Shown here in pieces: positions 50,101-61,070 of a stretch of DNA of 61,114 nt. This DNA comes from Brachionus rotundiformis (taxonomy: Eukaryota > Rotifera > Eurotatoria > Ploima > Brachionidae). The position numbers and the translations under genes are program-made. The notes under the pieces were generated by a model. That model did no database searches and had not been told where the DNA came from. It saw nothing but the letters and a program-made list of their open reading frames with translations. The DNA lies in NCBI GenBank assembly GCA_016802295.1, contig JAESIW010000138.1:4221206-4282319 (forward strand), read 5' to 3'. Within the stretch, counting starts at the first letter, position 1. Each line of letters begins with the position of its first letter.

Positions 50101-50670
50101 AAATAATAGAACTTCTCTGATATTTGAGTTAAAAGTCTATAAAATCGATGTCTAACTGAATGTTGGTCATCGTGGTAGCACTTGGAACATAAGCTGATAT
50201 TTTTATTTTTGTTGGCTAAACAATCAGCACATATCCATCTAATTCCAAAGATAGGATCCTGCCCACATTCATAGCATTTTATCGCTTCATGTTTTAATCC
50301 AGTTGGACTAGGTTCCAAAATACGTATGTCGCAATCTCCAGCACAGCGATAGTTGGCACCCTTTCCATTATCCCATACCACTACAACCTCTTCATGTGAT
50401 TCGAATTTTCTAATCGTCCCTACATGCCCCTCACCACCTTGTTCAAAATAAATTTTGATCACAAATTTTAAAATGTAAAATACCATCTTGTTTTTTCCAT
50501 TTCCAATCTGGACCGCGGACCACTCTGGATCCGATAAGTTCCAGTTGGGGGCTCTGAAGCAAAAGACTAGTGTTTGAGAAAGTCCGAAATATCGGCCTAT
50601 CAGCTATTGATGATTTCCATTTTAGATTTTTAAAAGAACCTTCGAATAAATTGGAGCTTGTTCCATTCAT
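41189..50670 (-). CDS. Mind bomb E3 ubiquitin ligase, paralog B, 7 exons, 1129 aa
   Basis: Second mind bomb RING E3. Exons: 50484-50670, 50113-50437, 48865-50060, 48626-48804, 48181-48542, 41328-42388, 41189-41268, with phases closing to one frame. It has the same architecture as paralog A: MIB/HERC2 (RVVRGPDWKWKKQDG), ZZ finger (CYECGQDPIFGIRWICADC), MIB/HERC2 (GARVVRGIDWLWDDQD), MIB repeats (GHGGWSEEM, GHGEWTESM), ankyrin repeats, three RINGs. It differs by an extended N-terminus (about 47 aa before the first domain), loss of two introns within the MIB repeat region, and an extra intron in the first ankyrin repeats. RING 3 is divergent (CQVCKEAF, CGHSTCQSC, CPNC) and ends with RPSSQS rather than ILLY/ILIY. 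The 5.8-kb intron 42389-48180 splits the ankyrin region at RGN|AMR and contains an antisense miR-1-type hairpin. It is tail-to-tail with NELF-C/D. Confidence 0.93.
43600..46780. promoter_or_regulatory. Motif-rich block in mind bomb B intron, candidate mir-1 enhancer/promoter
   Basis: This part of the intron is less AT-monotonous than the rest. It repeatedly contains GATA-type sites: AGATAAGATAAG (about 43692), AAAGATAAGATT (about 44606), TCTTATCTATC (about 44697), CTATCTTATCTTAC (about 45961), GGAGATAAGC (about 46003), TTTATCTTATCTTG (about 46213). It also has an ATGCAAAT octamer (about 44382) and a (GA)n run (about 46340). It lies upstream of the plus-strand miR-1 hairpin. A regulatory role is inference. 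Confidence 0.3.
46799..46908 (+). ncRNA. mir-1: miR-1/miR-206 family microRNA hairpin, antisense in mind bomb B intron
   Basis: The 3' arm starts TGGAATGTAGTGAAGTGCG at 46876. It carries the exact miR-1/206 seed GGAATGT and the downstream GAAGT. The 5' arm (46816-46839, AACGCACTTATCTACAAATC onward) pairs with it as 9 bp, a 2x2 loop, 5 bp, a small bulge, then TCCATA/TATGGA. A further GTGTAA/TTACAC pair (46799-46804, 46903-46908) closes the base. The terminal loop is about 35 nt and holds the palindrome GAGATCTAGATCTC. In vertebrates MIR1-2 lies antisense within a MIB1 intron. Host gene and opposite orientation both match here. The miRNA is expected to be muscle-expressed. Confidence 0.88.
46931..48180. 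other. Remainder of the mind bomb B intron, no feature
   Basis: AT-rich. No second miRNA such as miR-133, gene or repeat was recognised. The stretch 42389-43600 on the other side is likewise featureless. Confidence 0.4.
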
Positions 50671-51404
50671 TTTTTTTATTTAAAGATTAAATAATAAATT
50701 ATATTTTCTTATAAATTTTTTATTTGATTTTTGGCAACTATTTTCAAGATTATCATCGATTTCCTAAGGTCCTAAATCGATTTTACCTCTTGTGCAAATA
50801 AATTAGAAATTATAATCTGTATAAACAATTATTTTTCATAAAGATATTTAAATATTTAAAATTTAATTCCAATATTTTCTAATTGAATTTAACATCAGCT
50901 TTAACAATAATAAATACATATTTTGTTTTAAAATTGATTTTTCAAATTTAATAGAGATTATTTTTAATAAAAATCTATTTCATTATATTTTAAATAAATT
51001 TTTAACAAACATTTATGATAAAAAACATTTAATTAAAAATTTTCGTTTAATTAATTTCAAAATTTATAAAAAACCTATAAATAATAAATTCAGTATCTAA
51101 ACAATACAAAGTATCTTTAGATAAATTTAGTAAATTTTTTTCTTGACAATTTTTATCGAGTTGATAAATTTAATTTTTTTATCAATTAATTTAAAATATA
51201 TGCTAAATTTTAATTCAAAAGTTCATATTTAAACTCAAGACAACTTTTAGGCCTTTTACTTTTATAATTTGTAAAAAAGTTCATCCCTAGAAATGTAAAA
51301 GATTAAAATTCTAACCAAAATATTAAAATTATGCTTGAAAATTAACAACTATAATCCAAGAATAATTTGAATTTTACGAATTTATTTTTATAATTTATTC
51401 GAAA
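50671..51404. promoter_or_regulatory. Shared upstream region of mind bomb B (-) and mahogunin (+)
   Basis: 734 bp between divergent start codons, very AT-rich, with no core promoter motif that stands out. Nothing else was seen. Confidence 0.4.
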
Positions 51405-54400
51405 ATGGGTGCTTTGCTAAGTACAGCTCGAAGTTATGCTTCTAACTGGATTCCAGGTATTGGCAATGGCGTAGAGAACGACCAATCAAACGAAGAGTCT
51501 GAAGACTTAAGCCATAATCATGCCAACTCTAGACTTAATCTGATAAACCAGCTTATGACCAATAGCTCCAATCGTTCAAATGGTTTGAGATTCAAATCCA
51601 AAAACTTGGCTGGACTTAACGATTTCCAGAGCATCCATTTTGCTGCTAATTACTACATGGCAGGTCGTAAATTCAAAAATTTAATTGATCAAAATCAGAC
51701 ATTTCTTTTCGGGGATCAGCTCGACTTGGGATTTATTTTGGCCCATAAACCTGTTAATGTAATTTTTATTTTATTATTTACGTCAATTTATTTTTTTATC
51801 TTGTAGTTTCCATATGACCTTAAGGCCTTGGATACTCCTAGTGATTACATCCAAAGTCTGGTAAACATCAGAAAAGATACTTTAAAATTGATCAAGTAAG
51901 TGTATTAGCTTTTAGGTAACAATGGTAAAGATTTAATTTTAGATTAAACGATTCGGTTTGTTACGAATCGGCACCAATTTTAAATTCTGAGCTTAGGATA
52001 AATTCAGCTGTACAGAGCAACCAAAAGTATTCCATTGAATTTGTATTTGACTGTGACTGTGATGTTGAAATAAAAATATATTTTTTTGCCACTGAAAAAT
52101 ATCTCGAATCTGATAATTCAGAACGAAAGTTGGTCTACACATGCTCATGTCTTAAGTTTGCCAAAAACTGTATTTGCATAAATTCAACCAATCTTGAAAA
52201 ACCAATCATTTACAAAAAAGGTGCAAATATTACGTTTAAGAATCCTGAGCTCCATTTTGTCCCCTCGGATTTTCCAAAAAATTCAGTTAGTATTCTATTT
52301 TGTATAAATTTATTTTTAATTATTTATTGATAAATTGACTATCTTTTTACCATCAAAAATTTCTTTCTTAACTATTTCGGTATTGTGAATTTCAAAAACA
52401 TACAGAACAAAAGTTCTTTCTTTTTTGATAAATCAAAATTTACTTAATAAAATGTATTTAAAAAATACTGCCCTATACTTTGTTCGATCTTTTTTACCAA
52501 AAATAAAAGTTTTATTGTCTTTTTTTTGGTAAACAATATCAACAATCACTTTAAATGTTTACTTTATGTCTTTTATTTAGATCAGAAAAATTATTTTAGG
52601 TAAAAATGTAAATAATAGAGAAAAAGCACTTATTTAAATATATTTTAATTAAGTAAATTTTGATTTATCAAAAAAAGGAAGAATTTTTGTTCTTTTTATT
52701 TTTGAAATCCACAAAACGAACTATTTCTTTTTTATTAAATATTGTTTACTTTTTTTTTACCATAAGTTTTTCTCATTCACTTAATAACTTTAAAAACATG
52801 ATTTAATAACATTTCTTATCATCTGGAACGAATAAAGATAATTTTACATTTTTTCAATGTCCAAATTTTAAAAAATACAAATAGGACTCTATTTTTTATG
52901 AATTTTTCAATTTTCAATTAAGTCTGGACTAGCTGATCATGTCTTAGATCCAATACCATAAAGAGAGTGAAGCTCTTATCTCCTTTCTTCATTTTTTCCT
53001 CTACAAAATTATTAATATGCTACGAAAGTTAGAATTTTTAATTAATAATTATAATTATGAATTCAAAAGAAAGATTCAAAAAATTATATTAATTAATAAA
53101 AATAAATAAAATAATTTAGTTATTGTTAGGAGTATTATAGATTAAGCGATCGAAAGGATTTTTATAGCGTAGCTTGTTGTTATCCAATATTTAAATCACA
53201 GAATTAGATCAATATGCCTTAAAATATTTTTTCGATTATTTTATAAATAAATAATTTAAATCATTTATAAAATGGTTGAAAAAATATGGAGAAAGATTAT
53301 CGCCCTGCTTAGCACGTTCACTTGCTTCAAAAAGGAAGAATTTTTGTTATAAATTTTGGAAAATGTTTTAACCATGACCAGATCAAAAATTATAATTTTT
53401 AAATATAAGTTTATTTAAATTTTTAAGTGGAATTTTAATTTGCACACAGGCTTCTATCCAGTGGTTATTGAATGCATTCCTTTGGATGAGCCATTCCGCG
53501 AAAAACATTCACATGTGACATTGGCTTATTTGGACAAGTTCCAATCAACAATGAATCCCAATACAGAATCTATCCAGCTTGCTTCTCCCATTTCCAACCA
53601 AACAGAGCTTACTACTGTGCCAGAAAGGGGTGACAAAAATCTCGGCACCAAAGCTCTTAGTGTTGGATGCATATCTCAAATTGTTGTCAACTATCAAATT
53701 AAGGCAATTAAGCAAAAACAGTACATCGACGGCATTGTTTATTCATTACAAGAAATCTACGGAATCGAGAAAAAACCAAATGAGGAAAATCCAAGTCCTT
53801 CTCTCAGCAATGAATCTCAAGACACCATTTCTACATCATCGGATGCGAAAACAAATGACCAAGAACAAGAAATTAAAGGCATTGAGTGTGTCATTTGTAT
53901 GTGCGAAATTCGTGATACTCTTATATTGCCATGCAGGCACTTGTGCCTATGCAAACTATGTGCTTTTAACCTAAGGGTCCAGTCAAACAACTGCCCGATT
54001 TGCCGCATACCATTTATTGCGTTGATACAAATCAAACTTTACAAAAAAAAAAATCTGAGCGAAAATCCAAATTCAGAAAACTTGCCCATCTTAACCTTGA
54101 AAGATCTGAATAGTCCCAAAGATTCAACAGTTATAATACAGATAGAGAAGAATAAAATTGTTGAGACAGAAGTAAAAGAGTACCAAGTAAAATGTGACAA
54201 TTCGATGCCAAAAAAGAACAAAAATAGAAAGAAAAAATTAAATGAGCTTTATGAAAAAGTTAATTTATTTGATGTGTTCAAAACTGATGATGATCTAGTG
54301 ATGAAAAAAAACAGAGTTAAAAATAGCAAAAAAGATAAAATTTGTAACCAAGTTGAGGAAATTGTGCTGAATTGTGTGAATGAGTGTGAAGAGCGTATTG

Positions 54401-54636
54401 CCGGCAATGTTTCTGAAATGGACTTGAACAATATGCTTAATTCAATTAATAATAATCCAGATGCAAAAAAATCAATGTCAGTTAACATTGGCTCTGGCAA
54501 TGGTAGGCTTAATAACCAAAGTAATAAGATATCAAGATCCCACGTCGATCTAAGAGTGGTTGAAAATTTGATGGGCAACAAGTCACAGGGCACTACTTCA
54601 TTTAGTTGTATTCAAAATCAAAATTCTCAACGATAG
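51405..54636 (+). CDS. Mahogunin-type RING E3 ligase (MGRN1/RNF157), 4 exons, 664 aa
   Basis: E3 ubiquitin ligase acting at endosomes and the plasma membrane (TSG101 and melanocortin-receptor pathways in mammals). Exons: 51405-51758, 51807-51895, 51943-52285, 53428-54636. The start MGALLST offers Gly2 for N-myristoylation, as in MGRN1. Family blocks follow: FQSIHFAANYYMAGRKFKN, FGDQLDLGFI, SLVNIRKDTLKLIK, YSIEFVFDCDCDVEIKIYFF, FYPVVIEC, IDGIVYSLQEIYGIEKK. The RING is CVICMCEIRDTLILPCRHLC, then CKLC and CPIC. The last acceptor (TTTTTAAG before TGGAATTTT) was chosen because it restores a WNFNLHTGFYPVV block. The C-terminal third is charged and low-complexity. A 53-bp piece of exon 3 (52147-52199) recurs at 61062-61114. 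Confidence 0.93.
52381..52725. mobile_element. Foldback element with ~95-bp arms in mahogunin intron 3
   Basis: The arm 52381-52475 is an inverted near-copy of 52626-52725, including TTTGATAAATCAAAATTTAC and the adjoining AGAACAAAA...TTCTT part. The unique centre is about 150 bp. It is non-coding and AT-rich, either a MITE or a recent inverted duplication. Transcribed as part of the intron it would form a long hairpin. A 20-base piece of its right arm recurs near 53326. Confidence 0.7.
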
Positions 54637-55226
54637 ACCATAGATAGCTTGTATACAACATCTAATTTTTTAAATTTTTTATCAATTATTTTTTTAATAC
54701 TACAATTTTATTAGGCTATTTTATAATTTAATAAATGTTTTTTACAAATAAGATTAATTCAAATTAATTTTTATGAATAATTTTTTGAGAGTATTTCGAA
54801 TCTGAGCTATTTAAACTATCTATTTTTCCTTTTCCATTAAGGTTCAAGACTTAGTAAAAAAAAATAGTAAATTTTAAGATGACAACTTAAAATTTCAATT
54901 TGATTTTATTTTAGTGATAAGTTTCTTCATTTTTGCTTATAATTTAAGTCTTGAAAAAAACCAATAGCTCCAATCGTTAATAGAAAATAATAGAAACTTT
55001 GTTGTCTGCTTAATCTCTGTGAAACTTAAGAATAGCTTAGCTAAAATAGACTAGTTAAATATGCGTCCCCAAAAACTTATATTTTTGACTTTATCAAATT
55101 CCTTTAAACTCTTTTCATTAAAAAAGATATTATCTAAATGATATTTAAAGATTGATTGAGAGAACTGCTTGTATATAAAGCTATAGTTTCTGGTTTCATT
55201 AGTTTTTGTTTTGCATCCAACATTAT
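54637..55226. other. 3' flank of mahogunin, AT-rich
   Basis: AATAAA-like signals occur soon after the stop codon (around 54729). No other feature. Confidence 0.4.
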
Positions 55227-55427
55227 TTAATCAGTTAAAACTCCTCTCAACTTCTTCATTTTATTTTTTACGAAATCATTTATTGATTTTTGGTCTAAAA
55301 TAAGTAGGCCAAGATAAATCAAACTTTGTACTTTTGAAATCGTATAACCATTTAATTTGAAATCATTTAATTTAAAACTTGTAATTTTGTTTTTCAAATA
55401 GCATTGATGCCAATTTAGAAGCATTAA

Positions 55428-55997
55428 CACTAGAAGCACCAACGAGTCAAAATGACTCTTTTTCGATTTTTGGCCGCTAATATCCAAGTAAACTATTGTT
55501 ATTAGAGCATAACTTTTTTTTTTCAGCATAAAAATAAGAATAACTTTCTATATTAACTAAATTCAGATAAAAAAAAATTTGTCTTTGTGCAAAATCAAGT
55601 ACATACTACTAGAAGCACCAAAACGAGTCATTTTGACTCGTTTTTCAATTAAAATTTTGAATTTAGCTACAAAATCAATTTATGAGTCATAAAATATAAA
55701 TAAAAAGTATACAAATTTTTAAAAAACCGACTCAAACCTTAATACTTGAACGAAAATAAGCAAATTTAATAAAAGCGAAAATTAAAGTTTTTGTATTTTA
55801 CATGAAAGACGAAGAATAGACTCAAAAAGAAATTAATTCAATAAAAGATCAATTTTTTGCTAGATACTTTTTTTAGCTAATTTTTAAATTTCACTCAATT
55901 AAAATTAAGTTTTGAATAGATTTATCCGATTAATAATTTTTTATCCATTAGATTTCATTAAAACGAGTCAAAATGACTCGTTTTGGTGCTTCTAGTG
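55428..55997. mobile_element. piggyBac-like MITE 1 (570 bp), TTAA target duplication
   Basis: TTAA lies at 55424-55427 and again at 55998-56001. Ends CACTAGAAGCACC and GGTGCTTCTAGTG are perfect 13-bp inverted repeats, each next to a GAGTCAAAATGACTC palindrome. A third copy of the end (CTAGAAGCACCAAAACGAGTC) lies inside near 55610. It splits a LINE codon run, and dropping the insert with one TTAA keeps the LINE frame open across the site. There is no coding capacity. Confidence 0.85.
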
Positions 55998-56144
55998 TTA
56001 AATTCGATTTTCCATCTCTTGGCATATCCTTCACAAGCTCTTAGCAAAATTCTAATGTGTTCTTCCGATGGTGATAATAAGACTACATCATTGCAGTAGG
56101 CAAGAACTGACAAATTTATCTCACCAATCAAAGCTCTGCCTTAA

Positions 56145-57090
56145 TGGTCATTTTGCGTTTTTGAGTTGTCAGTTTTTAGAGCGTTATCTCTTCTTTACGA
56201 TTGTCTTCTAAGGAATTTTTTAGTTTGTAAATAGTTTCCATCATTTTTAGTCATTTTGGTTGAAGTTTTTTAGTTTTTTGAATTTTTTTAAGCTTTATTT
56301 TGTTTTAATTATTATGATGTATTGACACGTCGTTTTACTAGGTTTAGTTCTTTTATTATAACTAATCATGTTGAAAAGAAGAAGGACAAATAAAAAGTGA
56401 ATTCCCTAATAAAAAAGCAAAAAAAAACTTGTCAAATTACTATGGCCAACTCATACTTACCCAGTCCTACAGGATTCTTAACGATTTTTACTGTCCAAGA
56501 TTAGGATTTTGGGAGGATAAATGCTCAGATCCTAACTAAGATCTTGACACGATCTTAATTCCTGGGTTGGATGGGCTAGTTCTTTAAGATGATATTAGAG
56601 TTTGAAACTTTTAAAAATAAGTTGAAAAACCTTTTTGAGTTTTTTAATGTCAGAATTATAATCCATATTTTTAATTCTTGAGTTTAAGTTTATTATATGA
56701 TGAATTGTTAAATGGCTATTTTGGAAAGTCCAATAAGCGAGTGTCCTTACGAGTTAATGAATCATCCAGATGCTCAGAATAAGCCTGGCACTATAGTTCA
56801 AAAAAGACGCAGAGATGAGAATGTTTGTAAATTGATTTGTGTTCTAAACATGATATATTCTATTAATTCACTTATTTTGAAATAAAAAATTTTAAATTTA
56901 ATAAATTGTAATTTGGAAGCGTCAAGCATTTTTTCGTGATTTTTTAATAAAAAATAATTTTTAAATATTTGTGGTAATTTAATTGTGTAATAAGCTTTTT
57001 TTTCAATAAAAAGATAAGATCTACAAAGTTCATAAATTTAAATTTGTCCAAAAGATATTAATTTTAATGACTCGTTTGGTGCTTCTTGTG
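56145..57090. mobile_element. piggyBac-like element 2 (about 946 bp), degraded
   Basis: The right end GACTCGTTTGGTGCTTCTTGTG followed by TTAA (57091-57094) is a diverged copy of the MITE 1 end. The left boundary is put at TTAA 56141-56144, followed by a degraded TCATTTTGCGTTTTT resembling the subterminal repeat. No transposase frame was recognised inside. The left end is uncertain. Confidence 0.5.
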
Positions 57091-57129
57091 TTAAAGATAT
57101 TCAAATGTGTCAATTTGAAGGAACCTTAA

Positions 57130-57326
57130 CACTAGAAAGCCCTTTTTTGAACAATATAAACTTGAATATTATTTCAAAGAGATAAAGCTATCAAAAATTA
57201 CTCAAAGAAACTTAAAGTCAACTTGTAATACTTAAGTTTTTTAATCAAATTTAAATAATTTTTTTTCTATTTCTTTTGATATTTTAATTTTAAATTTTTG
57301 TAATTAATCAGCCGGGCTTTCCAGTG
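57130..57326. mobile_element. piggyBac-like MITE 3 (197 bp), TTAA target duplication
   Basis: TTAA at 57126-57129 and 57327-57330 flanks inverted ends CACTAGAAAGCCC and GGGCTTTCCAGTG (12 of 13 match). The outer bases resemble MITE 1 (CACTAGAA) but the rest differs, so it is a separate family. Non-coding. Confidence 0.8.
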
Positions 57327-57480
57327 TTAAGAAAATATGAAGATCACATTTTCTAGTCAAGCGTTTAAAGGCTTTAGTCGTCCATTAGTGACAGCACTTT
57401 TTGAGCCTATAAATAAAATTGACTTGTTTCTTCGTGTATGTACCAGATTGCTATCTATTTAGCTACCATAGAGATATTCC

Positions 57481-58239
57481 TACTAAATTTATTTTTAATT
57501 AAATGATCGATTTTGCTAGCAGGGAATAGTTTATTAAAAAAAATAATTTTTATTTTATTCTATGATTTATATCATAACATTAACGTTAAGAAATCACTGA
57601 CAAAAAAGATAATTGAATGGGTGTCCCTAACCACACACTAAAGTTTGACAATTTTAAACAACACATTCTATTTTAAACAAGAAAATGCATACTTCAGATG
57701 AAAATAAATAATGATCAATTTTTTAAAAATTTATTTTTATTTCTATAGATTTTAATTTCAAATTTTTTTGTTAGTTCGGAACACTAAACAAACAATTCCA
57801 ACTATTAAGCCAGTATTGTTTTTTAAACTAAAGATCAAAGATTTTTCTATAAGAAATTTTATTTTGAAGCATATGATAGCCCATCTTATACGCATTACAA
57901 TTTTAAAATAAGAGCCTAAACAAGGTAGATAGGTAAAATTTCTGTGCCACAAAATTCACTTAAATTTTGAGGCTGCTATTCAATAATTGCCATATTTTTC
58001 TAATTTTATTTCCTAAAAATGAGTATGATATTTTAGATAAAGATAATTCATAATTAGATATAAAAAAAAAACATTTTTTTATAAAAAATAAAATTTTATT
58101 TTCAAATATATTTCAGATTTCAAAAAAAATAAATGAAAAAAAAATTAATTCACGAGGATAGTAGCCTCACAAGGAATATAAAATAAAAAATTTACAATTA
58201 AAATTTTCTTCTAAAACTCATTGAATGTTTTACAATTTT
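57481..58239. other. Intergenic, 3' side of CDC45
   Basis: AT-rich, no gene recognised. The part near 58239 is the CDC45 3' UTR. Confidence 0.4.
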
Positions 58240-60222
58240 TTATTGCATAACTGCCACCAAAGCATCCAAAAATTTACTCCTATCTTCATTATTAATTTCA
58301 ATTACTAAAAAAAATTATCTTTTAGATAAGAATTGAATTGATAAAATAATTATATTCAGCTTACTTGAAGTGTCGAAAAAACTAAAATTTACTCTTGATT
58401 TTGTCTTTTCGGCAGCCTCGTCAAAAGCAAGGCCGAAACAACTTTAAGAACCAAAATAAAGTTTTATGAAGATTTTTTTTTCTAAAAAGTATACTTTTCA
58501 GTATTATTAGATGTTCTGTAAGGTGGAACACCGGCGATCAAAGTGTTATTTTCATTCAAAGGAATGCAAATAATCAATGGCATATTTCTGACTTTTTTGC
58601 CTTTGGTCAAAGCTAAATAAGATTGCAAAGCATATCTGGCCAGTTTTTTAGATGTGAAAAATTGTGCAAAATATTTGTTCTCTGTTGAGCCTTCGTCTAA
58701 GAAAACTTGTAAAAATGGTCCAGAAGCCACTATTTGGTTCATATCAATAAAATTTTGAATTTGCTGGAAAATTTTTTTTAAATGGTTTTTGGCGGTATCG
58801 ATACCACACTCAAGAGTCTTCAAATTATCCCTATTTAAGCAATTCAAGGCCTCTATAAATTTGTCCGAGAGATTTTTTTCCTCGTCTACATTTTCCATCA
58901 ATGCCTCGACAGCATATGCCATGTCAAACGCAGTTAGCTTATTTGTGTAACCAAAACTGGCTATAAAAGTAGACAGATAGATAAAGCTTTCGTCATAGCG
59001 ATACTTATCTTTAATGTTTTCAGATGCCACCAACATTTTAAAATCATTTTTAAAAGAACTGTCCATGTAGGCAAACTTCTGCTTGCATTCATTTAAAGGT
59101 AGACCAAGATCTGCCAGAAATTCATTGAGTTTTTTTTTTCCCTTGTTCGTCCACATTTTGAACAAACAAGCCAGGTCAATTGAGTGATAAATGCTTTCCA
59201 GTATTGACCAGTGTCTCAGCAGCACCATGTTCAGGTCGTCCAGATAGGAAATTTTTAAACAATTTATGGAAACATCGTCCTGGACAGCATTTGAATTCGA
59301 AGTTCCCAAGGTGTTTGCGCCAGGTCTATGGTTGTGTCTGAGCACATGAGAGTTCATATCGACTATATACCGTGTGTATATGTCTCGATCTATTTTGCAA
59401 TTGACCAATTGTTCGGTAAGACCAATTATTGACCACCATAAAAGGTCATTGTTATCTTTGGCACTTTTCCATGCAAGATCAAATAATACCATACTTGATG
59501 CACAACGGTGATAGGTATACTTGTAGTATTCGAATAAGATTTTGCTTCTCTTGCTCTCCCATTCTCTTTTGGCATGCATTTTTTCCAAAAACTCAGGATC
59601 AAAGCGCTTGCGCTTCGACCTGCCTCTGCCAGGCTCTTCATCATCTGAATTTTCCTCATCGTTCTCTTCCTCATTCTCCTCTTCGTCTTCTTCTTCATCA
59701 AATATCTCCTCAAATTCTGGTACAAGTTTTTGCTCGACTCCCAGCTCACTTTGCAGAACTATTATCTTTATCTGAACTCCATTATACACATTTCTCACTT
59801 CCAGAGGCCTTAAACTATCAATTAGATAAAAAACAGTCTCTTCAGGCGGCTGAAGAATTTCGACCAAGTCCAATGTGGCTCCACAATTTATCAATATAAT
59901 GTTGGTAGCAACTTGTTTGTGTTGATTGTAAGCATCCTCAAGAGCTTGTTTACTGCTAATTGGAATCACAGAGTATAAAATGTGTTCACAGTGTAACAAA
60001 TGCTGTAATTATCAATTTTTTAAATTAGATAATTATTTAAATTTAATAACTGACTTGTAAAATTTTCCAGGAACATAACGCATCAACGTCAAGATGAACA
60101 AAAACTAAGACTCTCTTTTATTTAGTGATTTAATTTTTTTTCAATTTAAGTGAATTTTTTTTAATTACTTTATTTATTATTTGGTCAAGGAACTCTTTTT
60201 TGGCATCTTTGATAAAAACCAT
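58240..60222 (-). CDS. CDC45: CDC45 replication initiation factor, 5 exons, 587 aa
   Basis: Component of the CMG (CDC45-MCM-GINS) helicase that unwinds DNA at replication forks. Exons: 60169-60222, 60055-60114, 58495-60002, 58365-58441, 58240-58304, in continuous phase. It begins MVFIKDAKKEFLDQIINK, then RVLVFVHLDVDALCSWKILQ (the RecJ/DHH-like first strand and DVDALC motif). NIILINCGATLDLVEILQP follows, then a long Glu/Asp run (DEEEDEEENEEENDEENSDDEE) ahead of GRSKRKRFD. WWSIIGLTEQ, EFLADLGLPLNECKQKF and SGPFLQVFLDEG come next, and it ends EDRSKFLDALVAVMQ. The human protein is 566 aa. The acidic loop is longer here. Confidence 0.96.
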
Positions 60223-60899
60223 TTCTAACACATTTATAAAAATTTAAAATAGATTTTTAAAATTCAATTTTAAACAAAAAGCATGCAATATTTGACTGAT
60301 CAAATATTATAAAAAATTATATGCACAAGTTTTGCAAAAAAGTGATCTATTTTTTTATTAAGTATAAAAAATTTCTAAAATTAAATAACTCATTAGGAGT
60401 TAATTGAGTTAAAATAAAAAAACAAATGATAAAAAAATTATCTAATATGATGTCTATAAATTTATTTTATTCTCTCAACCCATTTGATAAAGATTAAAAT
60501 TCAATCAATGACTAATTCAAATTTTTTATTATTTTTTCAAAACAAAGACAATGGTCTTAAAGTAAATTGATCGAATTGATGCTGACTTTACCACGTTAAA
60601 TTTTTAATTCTTGACCTAATCTTTAAGCCTAAAAACCTAGATACCGATGTATTAATAGAAAATAAGTCAAATGAGAAAAATATGATTTGCCACAATTCCG
60701 GTATAATTTTACAACACCAAATCATGAAAAATTCTTCAATTAACTCTTTAGAAAATAAAAATTATCTCTTAATAAAATTAAAGACAGTTCATTTATTTTA
60801 AAAAATAAATATTAATTTGAAATAATACGTATAACTATATTATTTAATTGTTGATTTATAATCTTATATTCTTTTTATACAATATAATTTTTTTAATTA
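60223..60899. other. Region between CDC45 and a GPCR exon
   Basis: Upstream flank of both CDC45 (minus) and the GPCR start (plus). Very AT-rich, no motif singled out. Confidence 0.4.
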
Positions 60900-61070
60900 A
60901 TGAATATATTTGATATTTCAAAAGAGATAAATTTTTACTTTTCGGCTGTATGTGTCCCAGCTGGAATAGTATTCAATTTGATTACAATCGTGGTATTCCA
61001 AACAAACAGCTTTAGTAAGACAAACATTCGCATTTACTACACTACTCTGGCAGTCCACGATATGTCTTAA
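60900..61070 (+). pseudogene. Rhodopsin-like GPCR, first exon only (TM1-TM2 start), truncated
   Basis: ATG at 60900 opens a frame with VCVPAGIVFNLITIVVFQTN (TM1 with GxxxN), the intracellular loop SFSKTNIRIYYTTL and the start of TM2 (LAVHD). This pattern is typical of peptide-type rhodopsin-like receptors in small protostomes. At 61062 the sequence switches to a copy of mahogunin exon 3 and the frame stops at 61068-61070. It is either a rearranged pseudogene or an assembly join. The opposite strand also has an open frame here, read as a shadow. Confidence 0.6.

Larger units (their letters stand above)
55227..57480 (-). mobile_element. LINE reverse transcriptase relic carrying nested insertions
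   Basis: On minus, from about 57470: GSKSAVTNGRL, then after insertions KALIGEINLSVLAYCNDVVL (RT motif C degraded from YADD), SPSEEHIRILLRACEGYAKR, WKIEFN. Beyond the next insertion come NWHQCYL and NGYTISKVQSLIYLGL. The order matches a non-LTR polymerase. Stops and the substitution in the YADD box show it is dead. Three TTAA-bounded elements interrupt it. Confidence 0.65.
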
